DNA of 64,000 bases, taken from NCBI RefSeq assembly GCF_030291075.1, contig NZ_CP127407.1, positions 2,230,001 to 2,294,000 of the forward strand, in the 5' to 3' direction. Each line of letters begins with the position of its first letter. Within the stretch, counting starts at the first letter, position 1. Of this stretch, positions 43,954-51,936 are shown piece by piece. The notes beneath the pieces are model-generated. The model was not told where the DNA came from. It saw only the letters and a list, made by a program, of their open reading frames with translations, and ran no database searches. The translations under genes and the position numbers were made by a program. The DNA is from Stenotrophomonas sp. 57. Lineage in GTDB: Bacteria > Pseudomonadota > Gammaproteobacteria > Xanthomonadales > Xanthomonadaceae.

Positions 43954-44143
43954 GCGCCGTGTTGAATGCCTTGGCGCGGCCGTCACGGAACGCGCCGCGC
44001 CATGGCATTCGCTGGGCAGCCAGCACGGTATGATGCCGCAACCCCGGCACTTGCACTGATCGCAGCGGGCGCCCGCACGCCGATCACATGCGCCGGAGAA
44101 CCGGCGACAGGGTCGATGGACGGCACCGCGCACGCCCTACTCC

Positions 44144-45391
44144 ATGCTCGCTTCCCATTCTTCGCTCATCATCTGGATGGCGGTGGCCGTTGCCACTGTC
44201 GGCCTTCTGTTCCGCCCGTTCCGCATCCCGGAGTACGCGTGGGCGCTCGGCGCCGCCGCGTTGCTTCCGCTCAGCGGCACCCTGTCGTTCGGCACGACCT
44301 GGCACGCAGTCGCAGAAGGCCGCGACGTCTACCTTTTCCTGGTTGGCATGATGGTGCTGGCCGAGCTTGCCCGCCGCGAAGGGCTGTTCGACTGGCTGGC
44401 GCTGTATGCGGTGCGGCATGCGGGCGGCTCGGGGCGGCGCCTGTTCGACCTCGTGTTCCTGGTCGGCACGCTGGTAACGGTGTTTCTTTCCAATGATGCG
44501 ACAGCCGTGGTGTTGACCCCGGCTGTCTACGCAGCCTGCAAGGCGGCCCGCGCCAATCCTCTGCCCTACCTGTTCGTCTGTGCCTTCATCGCCAATGCGG
44601 CCAGCTTCGTGTTGCCCATCTCCAACCCGGCCAACCTGGTGGTGTACGGCCAGCACATGCCGCCGCTGCTGCAGTGGCTGGCGCAGTTCGCCCTGCCCTC
44701 GCTGGCGGCGATCGGTGCGACCTATCTGGTGCTGCGCTGGGTGCACCGGCGCGAGATCGCACAGCCGCTGGTGGCCGCGCCGCAGCATCGCCCGCTGACC
44801 GAGGGCGGGCGCCTGAGTGCGCTGGGCGTGCTGTTCACCGGCGGCGTTCTGCTGGTGACCTCTGCACTTGACGGACCGCTCGGCGTGGCCACGTTCTGCG
44901 CCGGTGCACTGAGCGTGGCGGCCGTGGTGGTTCGCCAGCGCCGCAGCCCGCTACCGCTGCTGCGCCACGTATCCTGGGGCGTGTTGCCGCTGGTGGCCGG
45001 CCTGTTCGTGCTGGTGGAAGCGGTGGCCCAGACCGGTGTCATCCAGACTGCGGCCAGCGCGCTGCAGTCCGTGGCGAAGGCTTCCCCGCAGCAGTCCAGC
45101 TGGCTGGCCGGTGGTGCGGCGGCGTTGCTCAGCAACCTGGCCAACAATCTGCCGGTCGGGCTGGCGGCCGGTTCGCTGGGGCAGATGGCCGACCTGCCGG
45201 CACAGACCCGCGCCGCGCTGCTGATCGGCGTGGACCTTGGGCCGAACCTCTCGGTGACCGGCTCGCTGGCCACGATGCTGTGGCTGGTGGCGTTGCGTCG
45301 CGAGGGCGTGCATGTCAGCGCACTCGACTTCCTGCGCGTCGGCGCGCTGGTGATGCCGCCCGCGCTGATCGGAGCGCTGCTGCTGCTCTGA
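44144..45391 (+). CDS. ArsB/SLC13-type anion permease
   Basis: A 415-residue membrane protein of the ion-transporter superfamily containing ArsB/NhaD and SLC13. It has about eleven helices, with conserved VFLSNDATAVVLTPAVYAA (helix-hairpin motif with Asn-Asp), FVLPISNPANLVVYG and the mirrored LLSNLANNLPVGLAAGSLG with GVDLGPNLSVTGSLATMLWL. The substrate may be arsenite or another anion; no arsR or arsC gene is nearby, so arsenic resistance is not assured. The ATG at 44144 lacks a good ribosome site. It stands alone between the glucosidase gene and a convergent porin gene. Confidence 0.8.
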   Translation: MLASHSSLIIWMAVAVATVGLLFRPFRIPEYAWALGAAALLPLSGTLSFGTTWHAVAEGRDVYLFLVGMMVLAELARREGLFDWLALYAVRHAGGSGRRLFDLVFLVGTLVTVFLSNDATAVVLTPAVYAACKAARANPLPYLFVCAFIANAASFVLPISNPANLVVYGQHMPPLLQWLAQFALPSLAAIGATYLVLRWVHRREIAQPLVAAPQHRPLTEGGRLSALGVLFTGGVLLVTSALDGPLGVATFCAGALSVAAVVVRQRRSPLPLLRHVSWGVLPLVAGLFVLVEAVAQTGVIQTAASALQSVAKASPQQSSWLAGGAAALLSNLANNLPVGLAAGSLGQMADLPAQTRAALLIGVDLGPNLSVTGSLATMLWLVALRREGVHVSALDFLRVGALVMPPALIGALLLL

Positions 45392-45416
45392 TCGGCGCGC
45401 GGGCGGCGCGTCGGTG

Positions 45417-46856
45417 TCAGAACGCCAGCTGCAGGCGGGTATTGAAGGTGGTGCCTTCATCGCTGCCTGCTGCACTGCCACTGCGGTGGCGGGTCTGCCA
45501 ACGGACGGCTTCGAACATCACGCGGCTGAAATCGTTGAGATACCAGTTCGCGCCCAGGGTCCATGCGTGGCCGGTGCCGCCACTGGGCAACTCGGCATAG
45601 TCCACGTCTTCATAGCGGCCCTTCAGCTCCCATGCACCGCGACCACCACGGGTCACCGGGTCAGCCACCTTCACGCGCCCCCAGGTACCGGTCCTGCCGG
45701 TGTAGGACGGGCGTGCGCCGGCCAGGAACCAGCCGGCCGAGATCGCCCAGGCCTCGTGGTCACGATCGTAACGGCCGCTGTCGTCGCTCCCCCGCAGGTT
45801 GCGGGTGCCCCATTCGCCGGTCGCCCACGCCGGCCCGACGAAGCCGGCCAGTTCCGCGCCATAGGCCGTACTGCGCTCGGCGCCCAGCAGTGTGCCCGGC
45901 GCGATCTTGACCAGGTCGTTGAAGTGCCCAGCGATGGCCGAACTGCGGACGACGCCGCTGGCGCCTGCAGCGATCTCCTCGTGGAAGGCCCAGGCCCCCA
46001 GGTGTACGGTGACCGCGTCGTTGGCCACCGGGTTCCAATGCACGCGCGTGGCCCAGGTCTGGCTGTCGTTGTCGGTGCCGGCGTTGTTGAGATCGTTGCC
46101 GGCCACCGACAGGCTGGCATGCCACCCCTTTCCATAGATGCGCTCGGTCAACCCGACACCAAACAGGCCGCGCTGTGGCAGCATCAGCGTGCCGACCACG
46201 TTGCGCTCCTGGAACGGCGTGTTGGAGGTGCTGCTGGAACCATCGATACCGCGATCATTCAAGCGATTGCCAACTGTGAGATCGGCCGACAGCCCGAACA
46301 GGGCGTGATCCAGCGTGGCGTAGACCGACTTCCAGGCCACCGCGTTGTCGGCGAAGTCACCCTCCACCACCCAGCCCAGGGTTCCGTAGCGTCCCTCTGC
46401 CCCAAGGCGCACCGAACGGATCTCGGTACCCGAAACGTTGCGGCCGGCGACCGCGGAACCGTCAGTACTGGAGGCATCGACGAACAGGCGGCCGCGGGGA
46501 CGGAACACCGTATTGCCGTCGGCACTGCTGAACTCCGGTGCGCCCTTGGCCCAGGAGACCTTGGGCAGCTTGGACTGTCCCGATTCCAGTGTGGCCACGC
46601 GCGTCTCCAGCGCAGGCCCGGGCGCGGGCGGAGCGGGAGGCCCGGCCGCCATGCCCTGCCCGCCCTCGACGGCGCGCAGGCGCGCTTCCAATTGCTGGAT
46701 CTGCAGCGCCTGCTGCTGCACCAGGCGTGACAGTTCGGCCTGGCTCAGTGGTGCGGGCGGGGACGAAACAGCCTGGGCGCCAGCATGGCCACTGGCCAAC
46801 AGCAGGCCGAGCGCGACCGACAGCGCTGCCAGCGGCAGCACGGTGGAATGGTTCAT
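45417..46856 (-). CDS. OprO/OprP-type anion-selective porin
   Basis: A 479-residue outer-membrane protein: signal peptide (LALGLLLASGHAGA-like), an N-terminal coiled coil (ELSRLVQQQALQIQQLEARL, typical of OprO/OprP trimers), then a barrel with FRPRGRLFVDASS, EIRSVRLGAEGRYG and ending TRLQLAF. Phosphate-selective OprP relatives take up anions such as phosphate, polyphosphate or organic acids. The upstream NitT/TauT-type ABC importer on the same strand and a PrpF-type enzyme suggest that this porin serves an organic anion. A hairpin separates it from the permease gene upstream. Confidence 0.82.
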   Translation of the reverse strand: MNHSTVLPLAALSVALGLLLASGHAGAQAVSSPPAPLSQAELSRLVQQQALQIQQLEARLRAVEGGQGMAAGPPAPPAPGPALETRVATLESGQSKLPKVSWAKGAPEFSSADGNTVFRPRGRLFVDASSTDGSAVAGRNVSGTEIRSVRLGAEGRYGTLGWVVEGDFADNAVAWKSVYATLDHALFGLSADLTVGNRLNDRGIDGSSSTSNTPFQERNVVGTLMLPQRGLFGVGLTERIYGKGWHASLSVAGNDLNNAGTDNDSQTWATRVHWNPVANDAVTVHLGAWAFHEEIAAGASGVVRSSAIAGHFNDLVKIAPGTLLGAERSTAYGAELAGFVGPAWATGEWGTRNLRGSDDSGRYDRDHEAWAISAGWFLAGARPSYTGRTGTWGRVKVADPVTRGGRGAWELKGRYEDVDYAELPSGGTGHAWTLGANWYLNDFSRVMFEAVRWQTRHRSGSAAGSDEGTTFNTRLQLAF

Positions 46857-46939
46857 GGACTCTCTCTCCGGCCAGCCGGCCCCCTGGCCCGGCGCTGGCC
46901 TGTTGCGGTGGTGCGGGGGAAGATCGGGGGAAGAAGTGC

Positions 46940-46965
46940 GCGCCGCCGGATCGGTCCGGCGGCGC
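46940..46965 (-). terminator. Hairpin between permease and porin genes
   Basis: Arms GCGCCGCCGGA and TCCGGCGGCGC around a 4-base loop, between the ABC permease stop (46991) and the porin start (46856). It may be a terminator or a processing stem; no T-run follows. Confidence 0.5.
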
Positions 46966-46990
46966 GGCAGGCCGGCTCAGCGCGGCCAGT

Positions 46991-47767
46991 TCAGCTGGTG
47001 GCCTGTGCCTGTGCGTTGGGACGCCAGGTGATCAGCTTGTTCTCGACCACGTCCAGCATGGCGTCGATGACCAGCACGAAGGCGGCCAGAATGATGATGC
47101 CGGCAAAGACGCCCACCGCATTGAAGTTGCCCTCGGCCTGCGCGATCAGGTAACCCAGGCCCGCCGAGGCGCCAAGGTACTCACCGATGATCGCGCCGAC
47201 CACCGCGAAGCCCACCGAAGTGCGCAGCGAGGACAGGATCCAGCTGGCTGCTGCCGGGAAGTAGACGTGGCGCAGCAGGTCGCTGCGGCTTGCGCCCAGG
47301 ATGCGGGCATTGGCCAGTACCACCGGATTCACCTCACGCACGCCCTGCATGGCATTGAAGAACGTAGTGAAGAACACCAGGGTGACCGCCAGCGCCACCT
47401 TCGACCACAGGCCCAGCCCCAGCCACAACACGAAAATCGGCGCCAGCACTACGCGCGGAATTGCGTTGAAGCCTTTGATGAAGGGATCGAGGATGCGCGC
47501 CGAACGGCGGCTCAGGCCCAGCCAGACACCGCCAGCCACACCCAGGCCGGTGCCGATGATGTAGCCCAGCGCGGTTTCGGTAAGGGTGATGTAGACATGC
47601 TGGTAGAACGAGGTATCGGACAACCAGGTCCAGGCCTGCTGCACGATCGCCGTCGGCGAAGGGAAGAAGAACGGATCGATCACGCCCAGCGCGATACCGC
47701 CTTCCCAGCCGCCGAAAACGGCGACTACCAGGGCCAGCTGGATGAATTTGTCAGTCTTGGCGTGCAT
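46991..47767 (-). CDS. ABC transporter permease, NitT/TauT family
   Basis: A 258-residue permease with six helices and the EAA-like loop (GASRSDLLRHVYFPAAASWILSSL), characteristic of SsuC/TauC/NrtB proteins. The start is the ATG at 47767, overlapping the ATPase end by 17 bases. With the ATPase (47751) and lipoprotein (48599) it makes a full importer for an organic anion (sulfonate, nitrate, thiamine precursor or carboxylate families). Substrate not determinable. Confidence 0.88.
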   Translation of the reverse strand: MHAKTDKFIQLALVVAVFGGWEGGIALGVIDPFFFPSPTAIVQQAWTWLSDTSFYQHVYITLTETALGYIIGTGLGVAGGVWLGLSRRSARILDPFIKGFNAIPRVVLAPIFVLWLGLGLWSKVALAVTLVFFTTFFNAMQGVREVNPVVLANARILGASRSDLLRHVYFPAAASWILSSLRTSVGFAVVGAIIGEYLGASAGLGYLIAQAEGNFNAVGVFAGIIILAAFVLVIDAMLDVVENKLITWRPNAQAQATS

Positions 47768-48584
47768 AGCTCTTCTCCACTTCGCCGCGCAGGCAGGCCC
47801 AGATGTCGCGGTACAGGTCGGTGAAACGGTCATCCAGCTTGATCTCGGCCACGTTGCGCGGACGTTCCAGGCCCACGTCGAAGCTGCGCACCACCCGGCT
47901 GGCTGGGCCGGAGGACAGCACCACCACGCGATCCCCCAGGGCGATCGCTTCTTCCAGGTCATGGGTGATCAGGATCACCGAGCGCCGGTCCTCCTGCCAA
48001 AGACGCAGCAGCTCGTTCTGCATCAGGTGGCGGGTGTGGATGTCCAGCGCCGAGAACGGTTCATCCATCAGGATCACCTTCGGCTCGACGATCAGCGCCT
48101 GCGCCATCTGCACCCGCTTGCGCTGGCCACCGGACAGCTGGTGCGGGTAGCGGTGCTCGAAACCGGCCAGGCCGACCTTCGCCAGCCACGCGTTGGCCTT
48201 GGCCTTGCGTTCGGCTTCGGGCACGCCGCGGAAGCGCAGGCCGAGTTCAACATTCTGGTAAGCCGTCTTCCACGGCAGCAGCGCATCCTGCTGGAACAGG
48301 TAGCCGACCGACTCCTGCACACCGCTGACGGCGCGGCCGTCGATGCTCACCTGCCCGGAAGACGGCTTCAGCAGGCCCGCCACGGAATTGAGGATGGTGC
48401 TCTTGCCGCAGCCGGTCGGGCCGACGATGGCAAGGAACTCGCCGTCACCCACCTGGATGTCGACATCACGCACGGCGGTGAATTCGCCGAAGGACATGGT
48501 CACCTTGTTGATGGCGACCATGGTCTGTGCAGGATCCAGCTGCGGTGCGCCATTGAACTGGCGCACGGTGGCATTGAGGGCCAT
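47751..48584 (-). CDS. ABC transporter ATPase, NitT/TauT family
   Basis: A 277-residue ATPase: Walker A GPTGCGKS (about residues 55-62), Q-loop FQQDALLPW, signature LSGGQRKRVQMAQAL, Walker B VILMDEPFSALD and switch His in LITHDLEEAI. It energises the neighbouring permease. The stop overlaps the permease start by 17 bases. The gene begins 14 bases after the substrate-binding protein gene's stop. Confidence 0.92.
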   Translation of the reverse strand: MALNATVRQFNGAPQLDPAQTMVAINKVTMSFGEFTAVRDVDIQVGDGEFLAIVGPTGCGKSTILNSVAGLLKPSSGQVSIDGRAVSGVQESVGYLFQQDALLPWKTAYQNVELGLRFRGVPEAERKAKANAWLAKVGLAGFEHRYPHQLSGGQRKRVQMAQALIVEPKVILMDEPFSALDIHTRHLMQNELLRLWQEDRRSVILITHDLEEAIALGDRVVVLSSGPASRVVRSFDVGLERPRNVAEIKLDDRFTDLYRDIWACLRGEVEKSYARQD

Positions 48585-48598
48585 GGGGTTACCTCCGC

Positions 48599-49657
48599 TT
48601 ACGGTTGGGCAGCCGGCGCCGCAGCGTTGGCACGCTCGACGAAGGCATTGGTGTAGGTCCTGGACAGATCGATGTTGGCCTTGGCCACATCCGTGTTGAA
48701 CTCGCGCAGCACCTTCAGTGGGGTTTCCAGGTCGGACGGCGTGAAGTGACCGTCCCTGGTAAAGATCGCGCGGGCGTTCTCCACAGCGCGGGCATAGGTG
48801 GCGCGATCGCCGGAGACGTAGCTGTCCGGCAGCGCGGCAACGATCTCTTCGGCACTGTTGTCAGCGATGAACTTCAATGCCATCTGCTCGGCACGGGCGA
48901 TCTTCTCGGCCGCTTCGGGGCGCTTGTCCAGGAAGCTCTGGTTGGCATACATCACCGAGGTCGGATACAGGCCGCCATAGACCTGGCGGGCGCCGTCGTC
49001 GCTGCGCGCGTCGAGGAGGATCTTGCCGACCTTGCGCTCGGTGATGAGGGTGGCAGCCGGGTCGTAGTTGACCAGCAGGTCGATCTTGCCCTGCTCAAGG
49101 GCAGCAACCGCTGCGGCGCCGGAGCCGACACCGATCAGCGAGATGCTGTCGGCCGGAATATCATGCTGGGCGAGGAAGTGACGGACGAAGAAGTCTGACG
49201 AGGAGCCCGGCGCGGTGATCCCGACCTTCTGGCCCTTGATGGTTTCCGGCCGGGCCGGATCGAAGGTGGCGTCTTCGCGGCCGGCCATCACCAGCCCGGA
49301 ATTGCGCGAGAGCAGCACAAAGGCGACCACGTCCTTGCCCTTGGCCTGCATCTGGATGGTGTGATCGTAGAAGCCGACGGCCACATCGGTGGAATTGGCC
49401 ACCAGCGCCTGCAGTACCTTGGAGCCGCCCTGGGCGAAGTTCTCTGTCTTCACCTGCAGGCCGACGTCCTTGAAGTACCCCTTGGCGTCGGCGATGAAGA
49501 ACGGCAGGTTGTTGAGGTTGTAGGAGCCGACGCTGATGCGCACCGGTGCGTTGTCGGCGCTGCCTGTGGTCGCACCTTCGGCGCGGCCGCTGTTGCTGCA
49601 CCCGGCCGCGGCCAGGCCGGCCGCGCACAGCGCGACCATCAGGAACTGCTTGTACAT
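48599..49657 (-). CDS. ABC transporter substrate-binding lipoprotein, NitT/TauT family
   Basis: A 352-residue protein with a lipoprotein signal (MVALCAAGLAAAGC, Cys at about residue 19). A SsuA/THI5-like two-lobe domain follows: SYNLNNLPFFIADAKGYFKDVGL, VLQALVANSTDVAVGFYDH, KVGITAPGSSSDFFVRHFL, and LVNYDPAATLIT. The second of two adjacent ATGs (49657) is chosen for better spacing from GGGAGG. It binds an unknown small organic ligand in the periplasm; the next upstream gene is a PrpF-family isomerase. Confidence 0.88.
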   Translation of the reverse strand: MYKQFLMVALCAAGLAAAGCSNSGRAEGATTGSADNAPVRISVGSYNLNNLPFFIADAKGYFKDVGLQVKTENFAQGGSKVLQALVANSTDVAVGFYDHTIQMQAKGKDVVAFVLLSRNSGLVMAGREDATFDPARPETIKGQKVGITAPGSSSDFFVRHFLAQHDIPADSISLIGVGSGAAAVAALEQGKIDLLVNYDPAATLITERKVGKILLDARSDDGARQVYGGLYPTSVMYANQSFLDKRPEAAEKIARAEQMALKFIADNSAEEIVAALPDSYVSGDRATYARAVENARAIFTRDGHFTPSDLETPLKVLREFNTDVAKANIDLSRTYTNAFVERANAAAPAAQP

Positions 49658-49733
49658 CATCCCTCCCAGGAGTGAAGCATCTACGTTGTGGTGGCGGGGC
49701 AGGCACGCCTGTGCCGACCCGGCCGGTTTCAGA

Positions 49734-50855
49734 TCATGCCGCTGACGTCCATTGGCGGTCTTGGGTGGTACTGGTCGTGGCGTGCGCGGGCGACGTTGCA
49801 TATACCCGACCGTCGAACAGTCTGCGCGCGGTGCGGATCACGCTGGCAATCACCGGCGTATCGTCCGAACTGCGACTGAGACCCACCTCCAGGGCCCCGC
49901 TCGGATGTTCGAGGGTAATGCTGCCGGGAACGGACAGGCATCCGACCAAAGTGTGGGCCAGCGTGCCCGGCGTGACGGCGGCGGTGGCCAGGCCGACCGC
50001 GCCGGTAATGGCCAGTGCAGTGTGGCATTGGTGCGGCATGAAATAGCGCACCTGCAGATCGCCCCCCTGTTGCGGCGCCGACAGCAGCACCGGCTTGGGA
50101 ATGACCTTGTTGCCGGCGTCGGCGATGCCCATGCGGGCGCCTGCCTGGATGCGCAGCGCTTCCAGCCGGCGCATGAATGTCGCATCCGCGTTCAGTTCGG
50201 CGGGCGAAGCATCACCTCGTACGCCCAGATCTTCGGCACGCACCAGCATCATCGGCATGGCGCAGTCCACCAGGCTGACCGGGACGCCATCGATGGACTC
50301 CTGCGCGTGCCCGCTGGGCAGCAGCTTGCCGGTGCGGGCGCCCGCGGCATCAAGGAAGGAGAGTCTGACCGGCGAGGCCGAACCGGGCGCACCGGCAATG
50401 CGCGTATCACCGCGATAGACCACCTTGCCGCCAGGCGTTTCCACCGTCGCGATGATCAGCTTGCCGGTATTGACGTTGTGGATGCGCACCTCGGTCTGCG
50501 GATCCTGGGCCTGCACCAGCCCCCGCTCAATGGCATACGGGCCCACTGCCGCCAGCATGTTGCCGCAGTTGGGGGACGTGTCCACCACCTGCTGTTCCAC
50601 CCTTACCTGGGCGAACAGATAGTCCACGTCGGCGTCTGCCCGGCTGGATCGGTCGATGATGGCCACTTTGCTGGTCAGCGCGTTGCCTCCACCGATGCCG
50701 TCGATCTGCAGCGGATGACCCGACCCCATCACTTCCACCAGCAGGCGATCGCGTTCGGCGGTGTTCGCCGGAAGGTCGCTGGCCAGGAAGAACGGGCCCT
50801 TGGAGGTGCCGCCTCGCATGAGCACGCAGGGAATGCTGAGCAGATCGTTGGACAT
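49734..50855 (-). CDS. PrpF/GalD-family isomerase (4-oxalomesaconate tautomerase-like)
   Basis: A 373-residue protein of the PrpF family, two-domain DapF-like fold. Features: IPCVLMRGGTSKGPFF at the start, GIGGGNALTSKVAII, VVDTSPNCGNMLAAVGPYA (with a Cys acting in related enzymes), and CHTALAITGAVGLATA. Relatives are the aconitate isomerase PrpF and 4-oxalomesaconate tautomerase GalD of gallate/protocatechuate breakdown. No other gallate gene is adjacent, so the exact reaction is open. The ATG at 50855 follows the divergent promoter region shared with the LysR gene. Downstream ABC importer and porin may supply its substrate. Confidence 0.82.
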   Translation of the reverse strand: MSNDLLSIPCVLMRGGTSKGPFFLASDLPANTAERDRLLVEVMGSGHPLQIDGIGGGNALTSKVAIIDRSSRADADVDYLFAQVRVEQQVVDTSPNCGNMLAAVGPYAIERGLVQAQDPQTEVRIHNVNTGKLIIATVETPGGKVVYRGDTRIAGAPGSASPVRLSFLDAAGARTGKLLPSGHAQESIDGVPVSLVDCAMPMMLVRAEDLGVRGDASPAELNADATFMRRLEALRIQAGARMGIADAGNKVIPKPVLLSAPQQGGDLQVRYFMPHQCHTALAITGAVGLATAAVTPGTLAHTLVGCLSVPGSITLEHPSGALEVGLSRSSDDTPVIASVIRTARRLFDGRVYATSPAHATTSTTQDRQWTSAA

Positions 50856-50964
50856 ACGTGTGCTAGATTGATGCGTATAGGGGATGAATGGCCCCTCTGT
50901 GATTCGATACTGGCATGACCCCAATTGATCTGTGAATTGCTGCTTTTTGGATTATTGATACATT

Positions 50965-51867
50965 ATGAGCATCAATTGTGAAATCCTCGATCTCCGCGCG
51001 TTCCTGCTTGTATCGGAGACACGCAGCTTCCATCGGGCCGCGGAGATCCTGCACGTCTCCCAGCCGGCACTCAGCCGACGGATACAGAAGCTGGAGCAGG
51101 CCGTGGGTTCGCCTCTGCTGGAGCGCACCACGCGCAGCGTCAGCACGACCGCAGTCGGCGAGAACCTGCTGCCGCTGGTGCGTCGCATGCTGGAGGAATT
51201 CGATGGATCACTGTTCTCACTGCGCGGCCGCGAAGACACCCGCGGTGCTACTGTCACCATCGCCTGCCTGCCTACGGCCGCGTTCTATTTCCTGCCAAGC
51301 GTGATGGCGCGCTTCCACGAAGCGCATCCCAACGTGCGCTTCCGGATCCTGGATATCCCGGCGACCGAGGGCCTGCAGGCGGTGGAGCGTGGCGAAGTCG
51401 AGTTCGGCATCAACTTCATGGGCGCCAACGATCCGAATCTCGACTTCGACGTACTGGCCGAAGACCCGTTCGTGCTGGCTTGCCGACGCGACCACCCGCT
51501 GGCCCGCAAGCGCAGGGTGGAGTGGGCCGACCTCGCCGAGCATCAGCTGATCACCGTGCATCGCACCAGCGGCAATCGCACGCTGCTGGACGGCGCCCTG
51601 GCGCGCGAGAACCTCAAACTGAGCTGGCACTACGAAGTGACCCACCTGTCGACGTCACTGGGCATGGTCGAGGCCGGCATCGGCGTTTCTGTCCTGCCGA
51701 AAATGGCGACGCCGGACGGGGATCACCCCACCCTGGTGACGCGCTCGATAGGCAACCCTGTGGTGTCGCGCACGATCGGGATCGTCCGTCGCCGAGGCGC
51801 CCTGCTCTCGCCTACTGCGGAACGCTTTCTTCAGATGTTGATGAGCCAGTGGCGCGGGGAGAGCTGA
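50965..51867 (+). CDS. LysR-family regulator, divergent from the PrpF-type gene
   Basis: A 300-residue LysR regulator: winged helix with FLLVSETRSFHRAAEILHVSQPALSRRIQKLE, then a two-lobe effector domain. Divergence from the PrpF-family gene with 109 bases between starts fits the usual control of the neighbour by a LysR protein; an acidic or tricarboxylic compound is a plausible inducer. The start is the ATG at 50965. The gene is followed by a REP hairpin and the convergent uvrA2-type gene. Confidence 0.88.
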   Translation: MSINCEILDLRAFLLVSETRSFHRAAEILHVSQPALSRRIQKLEQAVGSPLLERTTRSVSTTAVGENLLPLVRRMLEEFDGSLFSLRGREDTRGATVTIACLPTAAFYFLPSVMARFHEAHPNVRFRILDIPATEGLQAVERGEVEFGINFMGANDPNLDFDVLAEDPFVLACRRDHPLARKRRVEWADLAEHQLITVHRTSGNRTLLDGALARENLKLSWHYEVTHLSTSLGMVEAGIGVSVLPKMATPDGDHPTLVTRSIGNPVVSRTIGIVRRRGALLSPTAERFLQMLMSQWRGES

Positions 51868-51910
51868 ACATCGTTTGATGGACAGGCGGACCCGAGATCT
51901 GGCGGATCGT

Positions 51911-51936
51911 GATGGCCGGGCATGGCTCGGCCCTAC
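51911..51936 (-). repeat. SMAG-like (GTAG) REP hairpin
   Basis: Read on the minus strand: GTAGGGCCGAGCC-ATGC-CCGGCCATC. It begins with GTAG whose TAG is the stop codon of the uvrA2-type gene, as in the copy at 9550. Placement at the end of a gene and between convergent genes is typical for REP elements. Confidence 0.6.

Noticed and set aside
49676..49733. A third SMAG-type repeat between the lipoprotein and PrpF-type genes
   Set aside because: The GGCAGGC/GCCTGTGCC-like stem pairs poorly and no GTAG head is present.
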